64,000 bases of DNA, taken from positions 62,001 to 126,000 of the forward strand of contig NZ_JAFVLN010000021.1 of assembly GCF_017377775.1 (NCBI RefSeq), written 5' to 3'. The DNA is from Streptomyces sp. VRA16 Mangrove soil. Its GTDB lineage: Bacteria; Actinomycetota; Actinomycetes; Streptomycetales; Streptomycetaceae. Shown piece by piece: positions 60,945 to 64,000 of this stretch (within the stretch, counting starts at the first letter, position 1; every line of letters starts with the position of its first letter). The position numbers and the translations under genes are program-made. The notes under the pieces were generated by a model that did no database searches, was not told where the DNA came from, and worked only from the letters and a program-made list of their open reading frames with translations.

Positions 60945-61268
60945 GTGATCAGCATCAACGCCAGCTCCATCAGCACCGTCAAAATGACCGATCGCTCGGT
61001 CGTCGCTTCCTGCCTGCTCGGCTTCTCGAACCTGGGCACCGGTCTGTCTGGCCTCAGCGCCATGCGTCCGGAGTCCGGCATGTCCCTCGTGTCCCTTCCG
61101 ATTCACGAGGGCAATGAGCGACCGACCAAGGCACCGGAAGCAGTAGCGACGGCACAGGCTCAGGCCTATGCCTTTGCAGCGGCCGGTGCCGGATTCCGGA
61201 AGCAGACGACGCAGCACCACACGATGTGGGCCTTCCGTGGGCCTGAACCCTGGAGTGATCCAGCCTGA
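60945..61268 (+). CDS. Upstream ORF in the whiB7 leader
   Basis: A 107-codon frame, VISINASSISTVKMTDRSVV onward, ending MWAFRGPEPWSDPA. AGGAGG lies nine bases before the GTG, so it is surely translated. Codon use is unlike its neighbours: many codons end in A or T (GCA, TAT, TTT, AAT, AGT, CCA). No domain is seen; the middle is Ala/Gln-rich. Its stop lies in one hairpin and 24 bp before an intrinsic terminator, so I think it senses translation inhibition and acts as a leader rather than as a working protein. Confidence 0.7.
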   Translation: MISINASSISTVKMTDRSVVASCLLGFSNLGTGLSGLSAMRPESGMSLVSLPIHEGNERPTKAPEAVATAQAQAYAFAAAGAGFRKQTTQHHTMWAFRGPEPWSDPA

Positions 61269-61281
61269 TCTTCGATCAGGC
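61250..61281 (+). promoter_or_regulatory. Competing hairpins at the leader ORF stop
   Basis: CTGGA-gtga-TCCAG (61250-61263) and GCCTGATC-ttc-GATCAGGC (61263-61281) abut and share a base. The second contains the leader ORF stop codon. A ribosome stalled or missing here would shift which structures form before the terminator. Confidence 0.55.
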
Positions 61282-61291
61282 CGGCGCCTTC

Positions 61292-61334
61292 AGGGCCGCG
61301 GAACCCCATCCGGGATCCGCGGCCCTTCTGTTTT
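61292..61334 (+). terminator. Intrinsic terminator (attenuator) in the whiB7 leader
   Basis: Stem AGGGCCGCGGA (61292-61302) / TCCGCGGCCCT (61316-61326), with further CCC/GGG pairing in the loop, then TCTGTTTT. A U-tract is uncommon among terminators in this window, which marks this one as a real factor-independent terminator placed 120 bp before whiB7. Confidence 0.85.
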
Positions 61335-61454
61335 CCCGGAAGAACCAGCGATCTTCCGAGGGACCAGTACGAAGGGGCCTCGGGACAAGAAAAGAACCCG
61401 GTACCACCGCCACCCGGCCCACCGGCCGGAACGACCAGACGAGGAAAACGAACC

Positions 61455-61823
61455 GTGCAACTCGAAGCGCACGCCCCGTCCGTACCGCCTTCAGACCCTC
61501 TTCCCCCGCCTGTCCCCACGGAGGACTCCACCTTGAACCCGCTGACTACGCTCACCGCGCTCGACGACGCCATCGAGAACCTCGGCGTGCCCGTCCCCTG
61601 CCGTGCCTACGACCCCGAGGTCTTCTTCGCGGAGTCGCCGGCGGATGTCGAGTACGCCAAGTCCCTCTGCCGTACCTGCCCGCTGGTCGAGGCCTGCCTC
61701 GCCGGTGCCAAGGAGCGGCGTGAGCCTTGGGGCGTCTGGGGTGGCGAGCTGTTCGTCCAGGGTGTCGTCGTGGCCCGCAAGCGGCCGCGTGGCCGTCCGC
61801 GCAAGAACCCGGTCGCGGCATGA
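61455..61823 (+). CDS. whiB7: WhiB7/WblC antibiotic-response transcription factor
   Basis: A 122-residue WhiB-family protein. The 4Fe-4S cysteines are C49 (VPCRAYD) and LCRTCPLVEAC (C72, C75, C81). EPWGVWGGE is the sigma-binding turn, and RKRPRGRPRKNP the C-terminal AT-hook that is specific to WhiB7. Bound to the primary sigma factor, it activates intrinsic resistance genes to ribosome-targeting drugs, including itself. GTG 61455 has GAGG ten bases before. The next gene overlaps by 4 bp (ATGA). Counterparts: wblC in Streptomyces, Rv3197A in M. tuberculosis. Confidence 0.96.
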   Translation: MQLEAHAPSVPPSDPLPPPVPTEDSTLNPLTTLTALDDAIENLGVPVPCRAYDPEVFFAESPADVEYAKSLCRTCPLVEACLAGAKERREPWGVWGGELFVQGVVVARKRPRGRPRKNPVAA

Positions 61824-62143
61824 ACACCCCAGGAACGATCGACCGCCCCCTGACGCACGACCCCAAGAAGCAGGCCCCGATGAAGCCGTCCACGAGCGAG
61901 CCCGCCGGCTCCGTGACCCCAGACTTTTCTCTCTCCGACGCGAACGACTCGCGTCAGAACAGGACCCGACAGATGCAACTCGCCCCAGAAGCCCTGGCCC
62001 GTGCGCATATGCACGAGCGACTGCGTGAGGCCGACTTCGAGCGCCAGGCCATGCGCCTGGTGGTCGCCCGTCGGATGCAGCGCCGCGCCGAGCGCGCGTC
62101 GCTGCGCGCCCGCCGCGCGCTCGCCATGGCCGTCATGCACTGA
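61820..62143 (+). CDS. Conserved hypothetical, co-translated with whiB7
   Basis: A 107-residue protein starting at the ATG that overlaps the whiB7 stop. The N-terminal half is disordered (MNTPGTIDRPLTHDPKKQAP); the C-terminal half is a basic amphipathic helix (HMHERLREADFERQAMRLVV, RMQRRAERASLRARRAL). Such composition suggests nucleic-acid or ribosome contact, but nothing is known. Being in the WhiB7 operon, it should rise under translation stress. A strong terminator follows 21 bp after the stop. An ATG at 61878 is an alternative start. Confidence 0.75.
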   Translation: MNTPGTIDRPLTHDPKKQAPMKPSTSEPAGSVTPDFSLSDANDSRQNRTRQMQLAPEALARAHMHERLREADFERQAMRLVVARRMQRRAERASLRARRALAMAVMH

Positions 62144-62164
62144 CCCACACAGCACCCGGCTGTT

Positions 62165-62205
62165 CACCGCGGGGGCCGGTCCGGATCGGACCGGCCCCCG
62201 CGGTG
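62165..62205 (+). terminator. Strong terminator of the whiB7 operon
   Basis: A perfect 18-bp GC-rich stem (from CACCGCGGGGGCCGG) around loop ggatc, followed by CGTTG. Confidence 0.92.
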
Positions 62206-62249
62206 CGTTGTACCCGGCGATCATCGGGGCGCGGCGTTATCGTCGCCGG

Positions 62250-62453
62250 GTGACGTCTCTTCCTGGCGGGGACTCCGCGCAGCCACCGGACCGGCCGTCC
62301 CTCGTGTGCGCCCGGTGCGGCACCACGGTCCAGGAGTTGCCGCTGACCTGGACGTGCTCCGTCGAGGGCGGCGTCCGTCGCTACTTCTGCGAGAACTGCG
62401 CCCGGGAGAACATCAGGGCGATCGAGGGACGGCTCGACTCCGACCGGTGGTGA
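62250..62453 (+). CDS. Small zinc-ribbon protein
   Basis: A 67-residue protein with two Cys pairs: LVCARCGTTV (residues 19-25) and FCENCARENI (about 46-52), a zinc ribbon, with TWTCSVEGGVRRY between. No partner domain. The GTG lacks a Shine-Dalgarno site, but TATCGT (62238-62243) lies six bases before it, as in leaderless transcripts. It converges with the ABC1 kinase gene, 15 bp apart. Function unknown. Confidence 0.78.
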   Translation: MTSLPGGDSAQPPDRPSLVCARCGTTVQELPLTWTCSVEGGVRRYFCENCARENIRAIEGRLDSDRW

Positions 62454-62468
62454 TCGGCCTGGTGGCGA

Positions 62469-63887
62469 TCAGGCCTCGGCTGCGGGCGGCTGCGGGACCT
62501 CCTCCTCGTCGCTGAACGCCTCGTCACCGAAGTCCTCGACGGCGGAACCCTCGCCCCCCAGCTCATCGGGCACGAACCCCGGTACCCACGCCTCGAGTTC
62601 GTCCCTCAGCCGGACGGTGGCGCCCAGCTGGCACAGCACTCCGATCGTGCTGAGCGTGACCCGGTGGATCAGCAGATACGCGGGCGGCAGGTTGAGCTGC
62701 TTGCCCAGCTGGTGGGCGGGGGAGCGGGGATCGCCGATCCGTGCGGCCTGGGTGCGCATCCAGGCGCGGGTGAAGGTGAACTCCTCGACCTCGGCCGGTT
62801 CGATGATCGGCAGCAGATAGTCGAGCACCGCGTCCGGTTCGAGCGCGATGGACTCCTTCACGAAGCCCTCCTCGCGCAGCAGCTCGTAGACCGCGCTCGC
62901 CTCCCCGTCCAGCGTCATCCGCAGGGAGTCGCCGATCGGCCGGGGCAGTCCGCCCGGGAGCCGGTCCACCGTGCCGAAGTCCAGGACGCCCAGCCGCCAG
63001 CCGCCGTCCTCGTTTGGCAGCAGCCGGAAGTTCCCTGGGTGCGGGTCCGCGTGCAGCAGTCCTGTGCGCGCCGGCCCCGAGAAGAGGAAGCGGGCCAGCA
63101 ACTGCCCAGCGCGGTCCCGCTGTTCGCGGTCACCGCCGGTGATGATCTCGGCGAGCGGCACCCCGTCGATCCACTCCGTCACGAGGATCTGGTCGCACTG
63201 GTGCACCACGTGCGGCACCACCACGTCGGGGTCGCCGTCGAACTCCTCGGCGTGCGCCCGCTGCGCCTGCGCCTCCAGCGCGTAGTCCAGTTCCTCGGAG
63301 ACCCGGTCACGCAGTTCGGAGATGAGCGGCTTGATGTCCATGCCCGGAATGAGCGGACCCAACAGACGGGCGAAACGCCCCAGTTGGTTCAGGTCCGACA
63401 GCAGCGCGTCGCCCGCGCCCGGGTACTGGACCTTCACGGCGACCCGGCGGCCGTCGTGCCACACCGCCCGGTGCACCTGGCCGATCGACGCGGCGGCCGA
63501 CGGCTTGTCCTCGAACTCCAGGAACAGCTCCCGCCATTGCCCGCCGAGCCGCTCCTCCAGAACCGTGTGCACGGTGCGGGTCGGCATCGGAGGCGCCGCC
63601 TCCTGAAGCTTCGTCAGGGCGGCACGGTAGGGACCGGCGACCTCCTCCGGCAGCGCCGACTCGAAGACGGACAGGGCCTGCCCGAACTTCATGGCCCCGC
63701 CTTTCAGTTCGCCGAGCACCTTGAACAGCTGCTCCGCTGTGCGCTGCTGCAGTTCTCTGCCGACGATCTCGGCGGACTTGCCGCCGATGCGCTTGCCGAT
63801 GCCCCAGGTCGCGCGGCCCGCGAAACCGATGGGCAGTGCGGCCAGCTTGGCGGTACGGGTAACCGCCTTCCGGGGAAGATCAGACAT
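62469..63887 (-). CDS. ABC1/AarF/UbiB-family atypical kinase
   Basis: A 472-residue UbiB-like protein. LKGGAMKFGQALSVFE is the KxGQ motif that replaces the glycine loop; ASIGQVHRAVW and VAVKVQYPG hold the lysine; LLHADPHPGNF is the catalytic loop and LDFGTVDRLP the metal loop. Such proteins act as ATPases in quinone or lipid metabolism; actinobacteria use menaquinone, so the target may be isoprenoid-linked. ATG 63887 has GGAGGGG upstream; the frame goes on to 63923. Position matches Rv3197, next to whiB7. About 110 bp of leader follow to the window edge with nothing notable. Confidence 0.92.
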   Translation of the reverse strand: MSDLPRKAVTRTAKLAALPIGFAGRATWGIGKRIGGKSAEIVGRELQQRTAEQLFKVLGELKGGAMKFGQALSVFESALPEEVAGPYRAALTKLQEAAPPMPTRTVHTVLEERLGGQWRELFLEFEDKPSAAASIGQVHRAVWHDGRRVAVKVQYPGAGDALLSDLNQLGRFARLLGPLIPGMDIKPLISELRDRVSEELDYALEAQAQRAHAEEFDGDPDVVVPHVVHQCDQILVTEWIDGVPLAEIITGGDREQRDRAGQLLARFLFSGPARTGLLHADPHPGNFRLLPNEDGGWRLGVLDFGTVDRLPGGLPRPIGDSLRMTLDGEASAVYELLREEGFVKESIALEPDAVLDYLLPIIEPAEVEEFTFTRAWMRTQAARIGDPRSPAHQLGKQLNLPPAYLLIHRVTLSTIGVLCQLGATVRLRDELEAWVPGFVPDELGGEGSAVEDFGDEAFSDEEEVPQPPAAEA

Positions 63888-64000
63888 ACACCCCTCCAAG
63901 TGCCGGACAGCCGTGCCGCGCATGTCCAGGCGTCGTGGCGCCGTCGGCCATTGCCTACCCCGCCATTGTGTCGTGCGGCTCTTCCTCCACGGAGGTCTCC

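Overview
The window is high-GC actinobacterial chromosome. Dense coding, frequent GTG starts, Shine-Dalgarno sites such as GGAGG, and gene families and gene order typical of Streptomyces (a WblC/WhiB7 regulator with an RGRPRK tail, DUF3107, DUF3117, DUF3152, mycoredoxin, AdnAB) all point to a Streptomyces or close relative. It looks like core chromosome: I see no insertion sequence, prophage, CRISPR array, tRNA or rRNA gene. Roughly 55 protein genes are supported, plus terminators, several promoter candidates and several tandem repeats.

Block 1 (about 1-18.7 kb) follows the gene order known around Rv1202-Rv1239c of Mycobacterium tuberculosis: dapE, a LOG-family nucleotide hydrolase, a folP2-type dihydropteroate synthase homologue, a small DivIVA-like protein, tag, a crotonase, DUF3117, an O-methyltransferase, an ECF sigma factor (SigE type) with its zinc anti-sigma factor, an HtrA-type protease, TatB, Mrp, DUF1003, an MgtE-N/CBS protein without a channel, and CorA. 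The sigma/anti-sigma/HtrA/TatB set is an envelope-stress and protein-export module.

A middle stretch (about 19-26.3 kb) holds less conserved housekeeping genes: a SUFU-domain protein, an MFS exporter, a zinc-ribbon protein, a PHP phosphoesterase, a MarC protein, a 50-residue protein, a NYN-domain nuclease-like protein and an alpha/beta hydrolase.

Block 2 (about 26.4-64 kb) follows Rv3211 back to Rv3197: RhlE-type DEAD-box helicase, ferritin-like protein, DUF3107, TetR regulator, DUF3152 metallopeptidase, MoeZ, alkyltransferase-like protein, AdnA and AdnB, NudC, mycoredoxin, UvrD2, WhiB7 and an ABC1/AarF kinase. Inserted between DUF3152 and MoeZ is a compact operon (34.9-40.3 kb) encoding a PelF-like glycosyltransferase, an 8-TM membrane protein with a cytoplasmic helical domain, a possible 48-residue peptide, a sugar-nucleotide epimerase and a spherulin-4/GH114-like protein. 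This looks like a reduced Pel-like surface-glycan system and is the best candidate for something little described. Two tandem lipoprotein peptidases and a pseudokinase-flippase fusion follow MoeZ.

Other points of note: two genes appear to begin at non-canonical codons (ATT for the O-methyltransferase, CTG for the DEAD-box helicase). The whiB7 gene has a long leader with a promoter of WhiB7-autoregulated type, an upstream ORF of atypical codon use, and an intrinsic terminator with a U-tract, all features of antibiotic-responsive attenuation. Three exact TTGTCCACA-type DnaA boxes lie in two promoter regions.
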